A stretch of 64,000 bases of DNA from CAYUZU01 sp964448675 (lineage in GTDB: Bacteria > Planctomycetota > Phycisphaerae > UBA1845 > Fen-1342): positions 248,001 to 312,000 of the forward strand of contig CAYUZU010000001.1 in the NCBI GenBank assembly GCA_964448675.1, in the 5' to 3' direction. The position numbers were made by a program, and so were the translations under genes. Below the pieces are notes generated by a model, which was not told the origin of the DNA, did no database searches, and saw only the letters and a program-made list of their open reading frames with translations. Positions 44,520 through 52,454 of the stretch are shown here, piece by piece. Numbering within the stretch: the stretch's first letter is position 1; each line of letters opens with the position of its first letter.

Positions 44520-45578
44520 GTGTTTCTTCGCCGCCTGATGGGATTATTCAGTCTCGACATGGGCATCGACCTGGGTACCTGTAACACCCTGGTCGCTGTG
44601 CGGGGGGAGGGGATCATCCTCAACGAGCCGTCGGTGGTCGCGGTGCGCAAGGGCTCCAACGAGGTGCTCGACACGCAGGATGGCAAAGCGGTCGGCCTGG
44701 CGGCCAAAGAGATGCTCGGCCGCACGCCGGGTTCGATCACGGCGATTCGACCGCTCAAGGATGGCGTCATTGCCGACTTCGATATTACCCAGGCCATGCT
44801 GGGCTACTTCATCCGCAAGGTGCACGGCAACCGCGGGCTGGTGCACCCGCGCGTCGTGATCGCGATTCCGTCGGGCATTACGGCGGTCGAAAAGCGGGCG
44901 GTGCTCAACTCGGCCGAACGGGCCGGTGCCCGGCGGGTCTACCTGATCGAGGAGCCGAAGGCGGCGGGCATCGGGGCGGGCCTGCCGATTCATGAGCCAC
45001 GGGCGTCGATGATCGTCGACATTGGCGGCGGCACGACCGAGGTGGCTGTGCTCAGCCTCTCGGACATCGCCGTCTGCACGTCTATTCGGGTCGCGGGGGA
45101 CGACATGGACGAAGCGATCATGAATTACATGCGCCGCACCTACAACCTGATGATCGGCCCCCAGACCGCCGAGTCGATCAAGATCCAGATCGGCTCCACC
45201 GCGCCGCTGTCCGAAGAGCTCAAGATGGAGGTTAAGGGCCGCGACATGATCAGCGGTCTGCCCCGGCGGGCGGTGATCGGCAGCGAGGAAGTGCGCGAGG
45301 CCCTCAAGGAGCCCGTCGGCCAGATCATCGAGTCGATCCTGCACACCCTCGAGCAGCTCGAGCCGGAACTGGCGGCCGACCTGGTCGACAACGGCATCTG
45401 CCTTGCGGGTGGCGGCGCCCTGGTGCGCGGGCTCGATACCGTGCTGGCCAAGGCCTCGGGCCTCGAGGTGGGGGTGGCGGAGGATCCGCTGACCTGCGTG
45501 GCCCGCGGCACCGCCGAGTATCTCGAGCACCTGGACGAGTGGGGGACGGCCATGGAGTCGGACGAGGACGAATTGTGA
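44520..45578 (+). CDS. mreB: Rod-shape actin homologue MreB
   Basis: A 352-residue actin-like ATPase that organises peptidoglycan synthesis along the cell. All actin motifs are visible: phosphate 1 MGIDLGTCNTLVAV, connect 1, phosphate 2 MIVDIGGGTTEVAVLSL, and the adenosine motif GICLAGGGALVRGLD. The N-terminal MFLRRLMGLFS is the amphipathic membrane-binding helix. GTG start at 44520, CGGAG 6 nt upstream. The C-terminus ends in a very acidic ESDEDEL. The adjacent mreC follows by 52 nt; no mreD or penicillin-binding gene follows. Confidence 0.96.
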   Translation: MFLRRLMGLFSLDMGIDLGTCNTLVAVRGEGIILNEPSVVAVRKGSNEVLDTQDGKAVGLAAKEMLGRTPGSITAIRPLKDGVIADFDITQAMLGYFIRKVHGNRGLVHPRVVIAIPSGITAVEKRAVLNSAERAGARRVYLIEEPKAAGIGAGLPIHEPRASMIVDIGGGTTEVAVLSLSDIAVCTSIRVAGDDMDEAIMNYMRRTYNLMIGPQTAESIKIQIGSTAPLSEELKMEVKGRDMISGLPRRAVIGSEEVREALKEPVGQIIESILHTLEQLEPELAADLVDNGICLAGGGALVRGLDTVLAKASGLEVGVAEDPLTCVARGTAEYLEHLDEWGTAMESDEDEL

Positions 45579-45630
45579 CGTTGGCGGCCTGCCGAGCTGG
45601 TGACGGCGTGCGGCAGGGAGGGGCGGTGTC

Positions 45631-46539
45631 GTGACTGCACGCATGCGCCTGCCGTCGAAGTCGGGGACTTTCCTGATCCTGATGACCGCGTCCTGCGTGT
45701 CGGCATTCATCCTCCCGGAAGCCTGGACGAGCTGGATCCGGCGGCCGTTCCAATTGACGGGGTTGGTGTCGTGGGGCGTTTCCGGGGCGACGCGGACCGT
45801 ACGCGAGCGGGTGGCGGAGGCCCACAGCGACGCGGAGGACCGTCTCCAGGCCCGCATCGACGAGCTGCAGCGTCAGGTTCTGAATCAGCAGGTTCTGCTG
45901 GGGGAGATGCAGACCCAGCTCGATCATATTACGGGCATTCGCGATCAGATGCCGTTCAGCAATGTCAGCATCGTGCTGGCCGAGGTGACCGGGTTTGATG
46001 CCGACCCGCAACGTGAATCGCTACAGATCAAGGTGGCGGGCGACCTCTATCGGCGGCTCCGACCTGGGCAGTGGGTGGCGGCGGGGCGGCCGCGGAGCGA
46101 GCGCGAGGGGGCTTCGGGGCTGGAGTTCCTGCCGCGCGAGTGGCTGATCGGGCGCATCAGCGAGGTTCATAACCTGCTGGCACGCGTTCAGTTAGCAACG
46201 GATCCCGCGTTCCGGACACTGGTGCGCGTGGGGCAGGTCACGCCGGCGGATGAGACCGGTGCTTGGGGGCTGACGATGACGCCGGACCGCTGGATGCTGC
46301 AGGGCCAGGGGGAGGGGCGGATGCTGATCACGCAGGCGGAGGCGAACTACTACGAGCAGGGGCTGCGGGTGGTGGGGGTGCCGCCGTCGCGGGAGTTGCC
46401 GACGCCGTTCGTACTGGGTCGGCTGGTGGGGGCGCGGCGGCGGGAGGACTCGCCGATGCATTATGATCTGCAGGTGGAGCCGTGGGGTTCGGTGGAGAGC
46501 TTGTCGCATGTGTACGTGTTGACGACGGTGGCGCCGTAG
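45631..46539 (+). CDS. mreC: Divergent MreC-like rod-shape protein
   Basis: A 302-residue protein after mreB. One membrane helix (about 12-30, FLILMTASCVSAFILP), a coiled coil (about 55-108), then a beta region with the MreC-like strand pattern EWLIGRISEVHNLLARVQLATDPAFRTLVRVG. The usual MreC C-terminal half is replaced by RMLITQAEANYYEQGLRVVG and a final beta segment ending HVYVLTTVAP. Assignment rests on layout, position and the short motif. GTG start at 45631 with GGGAGG upstream. Confidence 0.78.
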   Translation: MTARMRLPSKSGTFLILMTASCVSAFILPEAWTSWIRRPFQLTGLVSWGVSGATRTVRERVAEAHSDAEDRLQARIDELQRQVLNQQVLLGEMQTQLDHITGIRDQMPFSNVSIVLAEVTGFDADPQRESLQIKVAGDLYRRLRPGQWVAAGRPRSEREGASGLEFLPREWLIGRISEVHNLLARVQLATDPAFRTLVRVGQVTPADETGAWGLTMTPDRWMLQGQGEGRMLITQAEANYYEQGLRVVGVPPSRELPTPFVLGRLVGARRREDSPMHYDLQVEPWGSVESLSHVYVLTTVAP

Positions 46540-46558
46540 GTTGCTGGAAGCGGTTACG

Positions 46559-46576
46559 GCGTTTCATGTGAAACGC
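46559..46576. other. parS-like ParB-binding palindrome
   Basis: GCGTTTCATGTGAAACGC is a perfect 8-bp inverted repeat with a TG centre. Its inner 16 bp differ from the widespread parS consensus TGTTTCACGTGAAACA only at the two outermost bases and one central base; the GTTTCA and GTGAAAC arms are exact. It lies in the gap between mreC and the S10 operon promoter. It could double as a terminator of mreC, but no T-run follows. Confidence 0.55.
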
Positions 46577-46679
46577 ACCTGGTGTGTTGTGGTTATCGGG
46601 CCGTGGCGGCGGGGGCCAGGTCACTGGCGCGCGGGCTGTGCGGGGCGGTACCGATCTGCGCTTTTTGAAGCTGCGGGAC

Positions 46680-46707
46680 TTGACGCAATTTGCCCGTGAT
46701 GTATTCT
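46680..46707 (+). promoter_or_regulatory. Predicted promoter of the ribosomal protein superoperon
   Basis: TTGACG (46680-46685), a 16-bp spacer and TATTCT (46702-46707). It is the best promoter pair in the gap, gives a leader of about 70 nt before rpsJ and is preceded by an AT-rich CTTTTTGAAG. Confidence 0.65.
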
Positions 46708-46782
46708 GGTTGGTCTCGGCCCATTCAGGGCTGACCAGTGGGTTGGGGTAACGGTGGATCGTGCGTAAGGTGCGAAAAGCGC

Positions 46783-47091
46783 ATGGCAAGTGAACGAATC
46801 AGAATCCGGATGGAGGCCTACGATCATCGGGCGCTCGATGCTTCGGCGCTGGAGATCGTGGATCAGGCGAAGCGCACCAGTGCCAAGGTGCATGGTCCCA
46901 TTCCGCTGCCGACGCGCGTGGAGCGCTACACCGTGCTGCGTTCGCCCCACATTGACAAGAAGTCCCGTGAGCAATTCGAAATGCGCACCCACAAACGGGT
47001 GATCGACATCTTCGAGCCGACTGCTCGCACGGTTGAGGGTCTCAACCGGCTGGTGGTGCCGGCGGGCGTGTTTGTGAAGATCAAGGCCTAG
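46783..47091 (+). CDS. rpsJ: 30S ribosomal protein S10
   Basis: A 102-residue protein of the 30S head, also the NusE antitermination factor. The typical RIRIRMEAYDHRALD start and RTHKRVIDIFEPTARTVEGL are present. ATG at 46783; an upstream in-frame GTG would add 15 residues not found in S10. First gene of the superoperon. Confidence 0.97.
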   Translation: MASERIRIRMEAYDHRALDASALEIVDQAKRTSAKVHGPIPLPTRVERYTVLRSPHIDKKSREQFEMRTHKRVIDIFEPTARTVEGLNRLVVPAGVFVKIKA

Positions 47092-47132
47092 GCGGCTTTT
47101 CCCGCCTGGCGATGGTTCTGTTGGCCACTGTC

Positions 47133-47152
47133 GAGGCCGCTGCGGCGGCCTC
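47133..47152 (+). other. Hairpin between rpsJ and rplC
   Basis: GAGGCCGC (47133-47140), loop TGCG, GCGGCCTC (47145-47152), a perfect 8-bp stem ending 21 nt before the rplC ATG. The rpsJ-rplC gap of 82 nt is the longest gap among the S10-spc genes. It could regulate rplC translation or mRNA processing. Confidence 0.4.
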
Positions 47153-47173
47153 GCCTGGTAGGAGTGCCGAGGT

Positions 47174-47827
47174 ATGATCCCGGCGATTCTGGGTCGAAAA
47201 GTCGGCATGTCGCAGGTCTTTGCCGAGACCGGTGAGCGGATTCCGGTCACCGTGATCGAGGCGGGTCCGTGTGTCGTGATGCAGGTGAAGTCGGCGGACG
47301 GTCCGGACGGCTACAACGCGGTGCAGCTCGGCTTCAATGATGTCAAGCCGCACCGGTCGACGTTGCCGGAGATCGGCCACGCGCGTCGGGCGCAGACGGC
47401 GCCGAAGCGTTTCGTACGCGAGATTCGGCTGACCGAGCCGACCGATCGGCAGATCGGGGACACCGTGACGGTCGACATCTTCTCCGAGGGAGAGGTGAAG
47501 TACGTCGACGTCGTCGGCATCAGCAAGGGCAAGGGCACGCAGGGCCCGATGCGGCGCTGGGGTTTCGGTGGCCAGTCGGCGTCGCACGGCACCGAGCGCA
47601 AGCACCGCAGCCCGGGCAGTATCAGCAGCCGCGCCTCCAACGCCGGCACGGGCCGCCCGAAGAAGGGCGCGAAGATGGCCGGCCGCACGGGGCATGTACG
47701 CCGCACGGTCGAGTCGCAGGCGCTGGTGGGGGTTGATCCGGAAAACAACATGCTACTGATTCGCGGTGCGGTGCCCGGGCCGAACGGCGGTTTCGTCGTC
47801 GTGCGGCGGGGCAAGAAGCGCCAATAG
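47174..47827 (+). CDS. rplC: 50S ribosomal protein L3
   Basis: A 217-residue early-assembly protein near the peptidyl transferase centre. Signatures: MIPAILGRKVGMSQVF, and the central loop QGPMRRWGFGGQSASHGTERKHRSPG with the conserved Gln that is methylated in E. coli. Normal length. ATG at 47174 with GTAGGAGT upstream. Confidence 0.97.
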   Translation: MIPAILGRKVGMSQVFAETGERIPVTVIEAGPCVVMQVKSADGPDGYNAVQLGFNDVKPHRSTLPEIGHARRAQTAPKRFVREIRLTEPTDRQIGDTVTVDIFSEGEVKYVDVVGISKGKGTQGPMRRWGFGGQSASHGTERKHRSPGSISSRASNAGTGRPKKGAKMAGRTGHVRRTVESQALVGVDPENNMLLIRGAVPGPNGGFVVVRRGKKRQ

Positions 47828-47842
47828 TGATGGAAGACTGAA

Positions 47843-48493
47843 ATGCTCAACGTGCCGGTATACAACGCGACGGGCGAGAAGGTCGGCCAGGCCGAGATCG
47901 ACGAGGCCCTGCTGGGTGGCGAGCTCAACCACCAGCTGCTGAAGCAGGCCGTGGTCATGTATCACGCCAACCAGCGGCAGGGCACGGTCAAGACCAAGGG
48001 GCGGTCCGAGGTCGAGGGCTCGGGCAAGAAGCTCTATCGCCAGAAGGGCACCGGCCGGGCGCGCATGGGCAATGCCCGGACATGTATCCGCCGCGGCGGC
48101 GGGATGGCGTTCGCCAAGCGGCCGCGCGATTTCCGCCAGGCGATGCCGCGCAAGATGCGGCGGCTGGCGCGCAACCAGGCGATCCTGGCCAAGATCCAGA
48201 GTGACGAGGCGCTGATCATCGACGGTTTGCAGGTCGACGCGCCGAAGACAGGGCCGTTTGCGAAGATGCTGAGCGCGATCGAGGCGGATCGCGGCTGCGT
48301 GTTTGCGACGAACGGTCTGGACATGAACGTGTACAAGAGTGGTCGGAACATTCCGCGGACCGACATCACGGACGTCGCGGCGCTGAACGCGCGGCAGATT
48401 CTGCGGCGGCGCAAGCTGGTGTTCACGCGGGAGGCGTTCGACCGGTTGAAGGAGTCGCTCGGCCCGGCCGCGGCCCGGCAGAAGAGTGAGTGA
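47843..48493 (+). CDS. rplD: 50S ribosomal protein L4
   Basis: A 216-residue protein lining the exit tunnel. The extended loop GSGKKLYRQKGTGRARMG and the segment RGGGMAFAKRPRDF are typical. In E. coli L4 also represses its own operon through the S10 leader; whether this happens here is unknown, though a hairpin lies before rplC. Confidence 0.97.
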   Translation: MLNVPVYNATGEKVGQAEIDEALLGGELNHQLLKQAVVMYHANQRQGTVKTKGRSEVEGSGKKLYRQKGTGRARMGNARTCIRRGGGMAFAKRPRDFRQAMPRKMRRLARNQAILAKIQSDEALIIDGLQVDAPKTGPFAKMLSAIEADRGCVFATNGLDMNVYKSGRNIPRTDITDVAALNARQILRRRKLVFTREAFDRLKESLGPAAARQKSE

Positions 48494-48498
48494 TTGGC

Positions 48499-48792
48499 AT
48501 GGATATCTACCACACTGTCATCCGCCCGCTCGTGACCGAGAAGAGCACGCACCAGTCGCGCCAGACGACGGGCGAGCATGGTGGCTCGTACACCTTCGAG
48601 GTTCATCCCGACGCGAACAAGGCCGAGATCAGGGATGCGGTCGAGAAGATCTACGGTGTGAAGGTTGTCGACGTGCGTACGTCGAACCGGCCGGGCAAGG
48701 TCCGCCGGTTCCGTTTCCGCTATGGGCGCACGCGGCAGATCAAGAAAGCCGTCGTGACGGTGGATCGCGACAGCCACATTGACCTGTTCTAG
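48499..48792 (+). CDS. rplW: 50S ribosomal protein L23
   Basis: A 97-residue protein at the tunnel exit, docking site for trigger factor and SRP. MDIYHTVIRPLVTEKST is the usual start, which favours the ATG at 48499 over a GTG 9 nt earlier. KIYGVKVVDVRTSNRPGK and RKAVVTVDRD-like KKAVVTVDRDSHIDLF complete it. Confidence 0.96.
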   Translation: MDIYHTVIRPLVTEKSTHQSRQTTGEHGGSYTFEVHPDANKAEIRDAVEKIYGVKVVDVRTSNRPGKVRRFRFRYGRTRQIKKAVVTVDRDSHIDLF

Positions 48793-48821
48793 GAAGCCAG
48801 ACGGAAACGGCGAGGTAAGCC

Positions 48822-49694
48822 ATGGGCGTCAAGCAATACAAACCGACAAGCCCCGGCCGGCGTGACGGCAGCGTGAACGACTACGCCGAGATCACGCACA
48901 AGTACAAGAACCGGCCGTACAAGAAGCTGACCCGGCCGCTGAAGAAGACGGGTGGGCGCAACCACCACGGCAAGATCACGGCCTGGCATCGCGGTGGCGG
49001 CAACAAGCGGCTGTATCGGATCATCGACTTCAAGCGGCGTACTGACGACATTGCCGCCAAGGTGCTCGAGATCCAGTACGACCCGAATCGCTCCTGCCAC
49101 ATTGCCCTGATCGAGTATGCCGACGGCAGGAAGAGCTACATCCTCGCGCCGCTGGGGCTGAAGGCGGGCGACGAGGTCGAGAGCGGCCAGAAGGTCGAGC
49201 CGAAGATCGGCAACGCGATGCCGCTGAGCTCGATCCCGGTGGGCATGGAAGTACACAACATCGAGATGACGGCGGGCCAGGGTGGCAAGCTGGTCCGCAC
49301 GGCGGGTGGGCAGGCGCGGCTGATGGCCCGCGAGGGCAAGTGGGCAACGGTCCTGCTGCCATCGGGCGAGATGCGCCAGGTGCGTGTCGAGTGCCGGGCG
49401 ACGGTGGGGCAGCTGGGCAACCTGGATCACCAGAACGTGAGCCTCGGCAAGGCCGGGCGGAAGCGTCACATGGGCCGCCGGCCGCACGTGCGCGGCAAGG
49501 CGATGAACCCGGTGGCGCACCCGCTGGGTGGTGGCGAGGGACGCAGCAATGGCGGTCGTCACCCGTGCTCGCCGTGGGGCAAGCTGGCCAAGGGCGGCCG
49601 GACGCGCAGCCCGCGGGCCCGGTCGAATCGCAGGATCCTGCGGCGCCGCATGACGAAGTCTTACGGCGAAGCGAAGCTCCGTCGCAAGCGCTAA
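48822..49694 (+). CDS. rplB: 50S ribosomal protein L2
   Basis: A 290-residue core protein needed for subunit joining and peptidyl transfer. The C-terminal GGGEGRSNGGRHPCSPWG keeps the functionally important His region, with Cys-Ser in place of the usual Val-Thr. The tail TRSPRARSNRRILRRRMTKSYGE is longer and more basic than in E. coli L2 (273 residues). Confidence 0.97.
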   Translation: MGVKQYKPTSPGRRDGSVNDYAEITHKYKNRPYKKLTRPLKKTGGRNHHGKITAWHRGGGNKRLYRIIDFKRRTDDIAAKVLEIQYDPNRSCHIALIEYADGRKSYILAPLGLKAGDEVESGQKVEPKIGNAMPLSSIPVGMEVHNIEMTAGQGGKLVRTAGGQARLMAREGKWATVLLPSGEMRQVRVECRATVGQLGNLDHQNVSLGKAGRKRHMGRRPHVRGKAMNPVAHPLGGGEGRSNGGRHPCSPWGKLAKGGRTRSPRARSNRRILRRRMTKSYGEAKLRRKR

Positions 49695-49706
49695 AGAGGA
49701 AACGGT

Positions 49707-49973
49707 ATGTCACGCAGCCTGAAAAAAGGGCCGTACGTCGACGAGCGGCTGTACGAGAAGGCGATGGCGGCGAAGAACGCCGGCAGCACCGCGCCGATCA
49801 AGGTCTGGAACCGCTCGTGCATGATCGTGCCGGAGTTCGTGGGCATGACGTTCGACGTCCACAACGGCCGGATCTTCAACAAGGTGTACGTGACCGAGGA
49901 AATGGTCGGCCACAAGCTCGGGGAGTTTTCCCCGACGCGGCAGTTCCGCTCGCACGTGGGCGGCAAGAGGTAG
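49707..49973 (+). CDS. rpsS: 30S ribosomal protein S19
   Basis: An 88-residue protein of the 30S head contacting tRNA and the bridge to L5. MSRSLKKGPYVDERLYEK, TWNRSCMIVPEFVG-like VWNRSCMIVPEFVGMTF and GEFSPTRQFRSHVGGK are typical. It starts 12 nt after rplB. Confidence 0.97.
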   Translation: MSRSLKKGPYVDERLYEKAMAAKNAGSTAPIKVWNRSCMIVPEFVGMTFDVHNGRIFNKVYVTEEMVGHKLGEFSPTRQFRSHVGGKR

Positions 49974-49986
49974 GGAGGTCGGCGAA

Positions 49987-50319
49987 ATGGCCTGGACCGC
50001 GAAACACAAGTATGCCCGCATCGCCGAGCGCAAGGCGCGGCTGGTGACGGACATGATTCGTGGGCAGCATTGTGACGAGGCGTTGGCGCTGCTGAAGTTC
50101 ACGCACCGCCGGGCGGCGGTGATGGTGGACCGGGTGCTGCGGTCGGCGATGGCCAACGCCAACGAGCAGGAAGCGTCGATGAACCGGCTGTACGTGAGCG
50201 AGGCACGGGTCGATTCCGGTCCGATCATCAAGCGGTTTCGGCCGAAGGACCGCGGTCGGGCGCACCCGATTCAGAAGCGGACGAGCCACATCGTGATCTC
50301 TGTCGAAGAGAAGGGATAA
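49987..50319 (+). CDS. rplV: 50S ribosomal protein L22
   Basis: A 110-residue protein with a tunnel-lining beta-hairpin. ARIAERKARLVTDMIRGQ and the late GRAHPIQKRTSHIVISV are conserved. It lies 3 nt before rpsC. Confidence 0.96.
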   Translation: MAWTAKHKYARIAERKARLVTDMIRGQHCDEALALLKFTHRRAAVMVDRVLRSAMANANEQEASMNRLYVSEARVDSGPIIKRFRPKDRGRAHPIQKRTSHIVISVEEKG

Positions 50320-50322
50320 GCC

Positions 50323-51012
50323 GTGGGTCAGAAGTGCAATCCAGTCGGATTTCGGATCGGCATCACGGAAGGGTGGCGCTCCCGCTGGTACGCGCCGAAG
50401 CAGGCCTTCGGCAGCTTCCTGGTGGAGGACGAGCGCATTCGCCGCTTTGTCGACGACACGCTGAACAAGCAGCCGCCGCACGCGGGGGTCTCGAAGGTCG
50501 AGATCGAGCGGACGCGTGACGAGGTGAAGGTGATCCTGCACACGGCCCGGCCCGGCATGGTGATCGGGGCGAAGGGGGCGGAGGTGGATCGCCTTAAGGA
50601 GCGGCTCGAGGACCTGATCGATCGGCGGGTGTCGGTGAACATCATCGAGATCAAGAACGCCGACGTTGACGCGCACCTGATCGGGGCGTCGATTGCGGAG
50701 CAGTTGAAGAAGCGGGCGAGCTTCCGCCGCGTGATGAAGCAGAAGTGCGAGGCGGCGATGAACGCCGGCGCACAGGGTGTGAAGATCATCTGTTCCGGTC
50801 GGCTGGGCGGGGCGGACATGTCGCGGGTCGAGACGCAGATGCGTGGCTCGATTCCGCTGCAGACGCTGCAGGCGAACGTGGATTACGGCCTGACGACGGC
50901 GGTGACGACGTACGGCACGATCGGGATCAAGGTGTGGGTGTACCGCGGGATGTATGGCGAAGAGGCGGAGATCGAGCGGCCGGATCGCTTCCGGCGCCGC
51001 GGTCGCCGCTAG
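50323..51012 (+). CDS. rpsC: 30S ribosomal protein S3
   Basis: A 229-residue mRNA-entry protein. MGQKCNPVGFRIGITEGWRS, the KH motif VIGAKGAEVDRLKERL (usual GxxG turn) and GRLGGADMSR are present. GTG start at 50323. Length close to the 233 residues of E. coli. Confidence 0.97.
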   Translation: MGQKCNPVGFRIGITEGWRSRWYAPKQAFGSFLVEDERIRRFVDDTLNKQPPHAGVSKVEIERTRDEVKVILHTARPGMVIGAKGAEVDRLKERLEDLIDRRVSVNIIEIKNADVDAHLIGASIAEQLKKRASFRRVMKQKCEAAMNAGAQGVKIICSGRLGGADMSRVETQMRGSIPLQTLQANVDYGLTTAVTTYGTIGIKVWVYRGMYGEEAEIERPDRFRRRGRR

Positions 51013-51033
51013 AGCAGCGAGAGGAGTGTTGTC

Positions 51034-51456
51034 ATGCCGGCGATGATGCCGAAACGCGTGAAGTACCGCAAGTCCCAGAAGGGGCGCAATCGCGGGAACG
51101 CGCAGCGAGGGAACACGGTGTCCTTCGGCGACTACGGCTTGCAGTCGCTGGAGCCGGGCCGCGTCACCGGGCGGCACATCGAGGCGGGCCGCGTGGCGGC
51201 GACGCACTTCATGCAGCGAGAAGGGCGGATCTACGTCCGCATCTTCCCGCACAAGCCGATTTCGTCGAAGCCGCTGGAAACGCGCATGGGCAAGGGCAAG
51301 GGCGAGACGGACTACTGGACGGCGCTGGTCAAGCCCGGCACGATGCTGTACGAGATCGGCGGGGTCACGCAGGAGATCGCGCAGGAGGCGTTGCTGCGTG
51401 TGGCGCACAAGATGCCGGTGCGGACGCGTTTCGTGATTCGGAAGCATTCACTGTAG
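51034..51456 (+). CDS. rplP: 50S ribosomal protein L16
   Basis: A 140-residue protein near the A site. PKRVKYRKSQKGRNRGNAQRGN, FGDYGLQSLEPGRVT and RIFPHKPISSKPLETRMGKGKG are typical. Confidence 0.97.
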   Translation: MPAMMPKRVKYRKSQKGRNRGNAQRGNTVSFGDYGLQSLEPGRVTGRHIEAGRVAATHFMQREGRIYVRIFPHKPISSKPLETRMGKGKGETDYWTALVKPGTMLYEIGGVTQEIAQEALLRVAHKMPVRTRFVIRKHSL

Positions 51457-51466
51457 GGTCGCAGCC

Positions 51467-51706
51467 ATGAAGATCGATGCCGTACGAGCCCTGAAGACTG
51501 ACGAGCTCCACGCCGAGCTGGAGCGACTGCGCCGGCACCTGTTCGACCTGCGGGCCCAGGCGGTGACGGAGAAGCTGGAGGATCCGACGCAGCTGAGCAA
51601 GACGCGCAAGACGATTGCGCGGCTGCTGACGGTTCTGAAAGAGCGTAACGAGGAGAACATCGAGCAGCACCAGGCGCACATGACGGCGCAGGCGGCTCGT
51701 CGGTAG
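51467..51706 (+). CDS. rpmC: 50S ribosomal protein L29
   Basis: A 79-residue, mostly helical protein near the exit tunnel. The family core LRRHLFDLRAQAVTEKLEDPTQLSKTRKTIARLLTVLKER is clear despite cutting at motif level. The C-terminal EENIEQHQAHMTAQAARR extends beyond the usual 63-67 residues. Confidence 0.94.
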   Translation: MKIDAVRALKTDELHAELERLRRHLFDLRAQAVTEKLEDPTQLSKTRKTIARLLTVLKERNEENIEQHQAHMTAQAARR

Positions 51707-51745
51707 CAGCGAGTACGATTCAACCGCGTTATCAGGATAGTCGTG

Positions 51746-52066
51746 ATGACCGCAGAAGCCCCCAACATGACCGACACGGACCCGCAGGCGAAGCGTGCCA
51801 GGAAGCGCGCGACGCGCTGGGGCTTCGTGACCTCGAGCGGTCGTGACAAGACGATCAAGGTGACGATCGAGAGCCTGGTGCGCCACGCCAAGTATGGCAA
51901 GTTCATCCGCCGGCGCCGCGTCTTGCACGCCCATGACGAGAACAACGAGTGTATCAACGGTGACAAGGTCCTGATCATGGAGACACGTCCCATGAGCAAG
52001 ACCAAGAACTGGCGGCTGGTGAAGATTCTCCAGGCGGCGCCGCGTCCGAAGGCGGGTGCGCAATGA
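51746..52066 (+). CDS. rpsQ: 30S ribosomal protein S17
   Basis: A 106-residue OB-fold protein binding 16S rRNA early. The core WGFVTSSGRDKTIKVTIESL, HAKYGKFIRRRR and RPMSKTKNWRLV is typical; the N-terminal 20 residues (TAEAPNMTDTDPQAKRARKR) are an extension. I use the ATG at 51746; a GTG sits one codon earlier. Its end overlaps rplN by 4 nt. Confidence 0.95.
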   Translation: MTAEAPNMTDTDPQAKRARKRATRWGFVTSSGRDKTIKVTIESLVRHAKYGKFIRRRRVLHAHDENNECINGDKVLIMETRPMSKTKNWRLVKILQAAPRPKAGAQ

Positions 52067-52452
52067 TCACACAGTACACGCGACTCGATGTCGCCGACAA
52101 CACCGGTGCGAAGAAGCTCCAGTGCATCCAGGTGCTCAAGGGCGGTGCCGCGGGGCACGGCAAGCGGCGGCTGCGCCGCGGCGGCGTGGGGGACATCTGC
52201 ATCTGCTCGGTGAAGCAGGCGCTGCCGGGGTCGGATTTCAAGAAGGGGGACAAGGTGCGGGCGGTGGTGGTCCGCACGAAGTACCCGACGCGGCGGCAGG
52301 ACGGCAGCCTGGTCCGGTTCGACACGAACGCGGTGGTGCTGATCGACACGGACCAGAACCCGCGCGGCACGCGTGTGTTCGGTGCGGTCGCCCGCGAGTT
52401 GCGCGAGAAGAACTTCACGAAGATCATCTCGCTGGCAGAGGAGGTCTGGTAG
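52063..52452 (+). CDS. rplN: 50S ribosomal protein L14
   Basis: A 129-residue protein at the 30S-50S interface and the target of the RsfS silencing factor. MITQYTRLDVADNTGAKKLQ and RGTRVFGAVARELREKNFTKI are typical. The start overlaps rpsQ (ATGA). An insert RRQDGSLVRFD is slightly longer than in E. coli. Confidence 0.96.
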   Translation: MITQYTRLDVADNTGAKKLQCIQVLKGGAAGHGKRRLRRGGVGDICICSVKQALPGSDFKKGDKVRAVVVRTKYPTRRQDGSLVRFDTNAVVLIDTDQNPRGTRVFGAVARELREKNFTKIISLAEEVW

Positions 52453-52454
52453 CG

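Noticed and set aside
46559..46576. The palindrome after mreC as an ordinary intrinsic terminator
   Set aside because: No T-run follows, and the arms match the parS consensus too closely to ignore, although dual use is possible.
48490..48498. GTG start for rplW three codons upstream
   Set aside because: MDIYHTVIRP at 48499 is the usual L23 start and the GTG overlaps the rplD stop.
49876..51447. A 523-residue minus-strand frame across rpsS-rplP
   Set aside because: It lies opposite four certain ribosomal genes and is His/Arg-rich with no domain.
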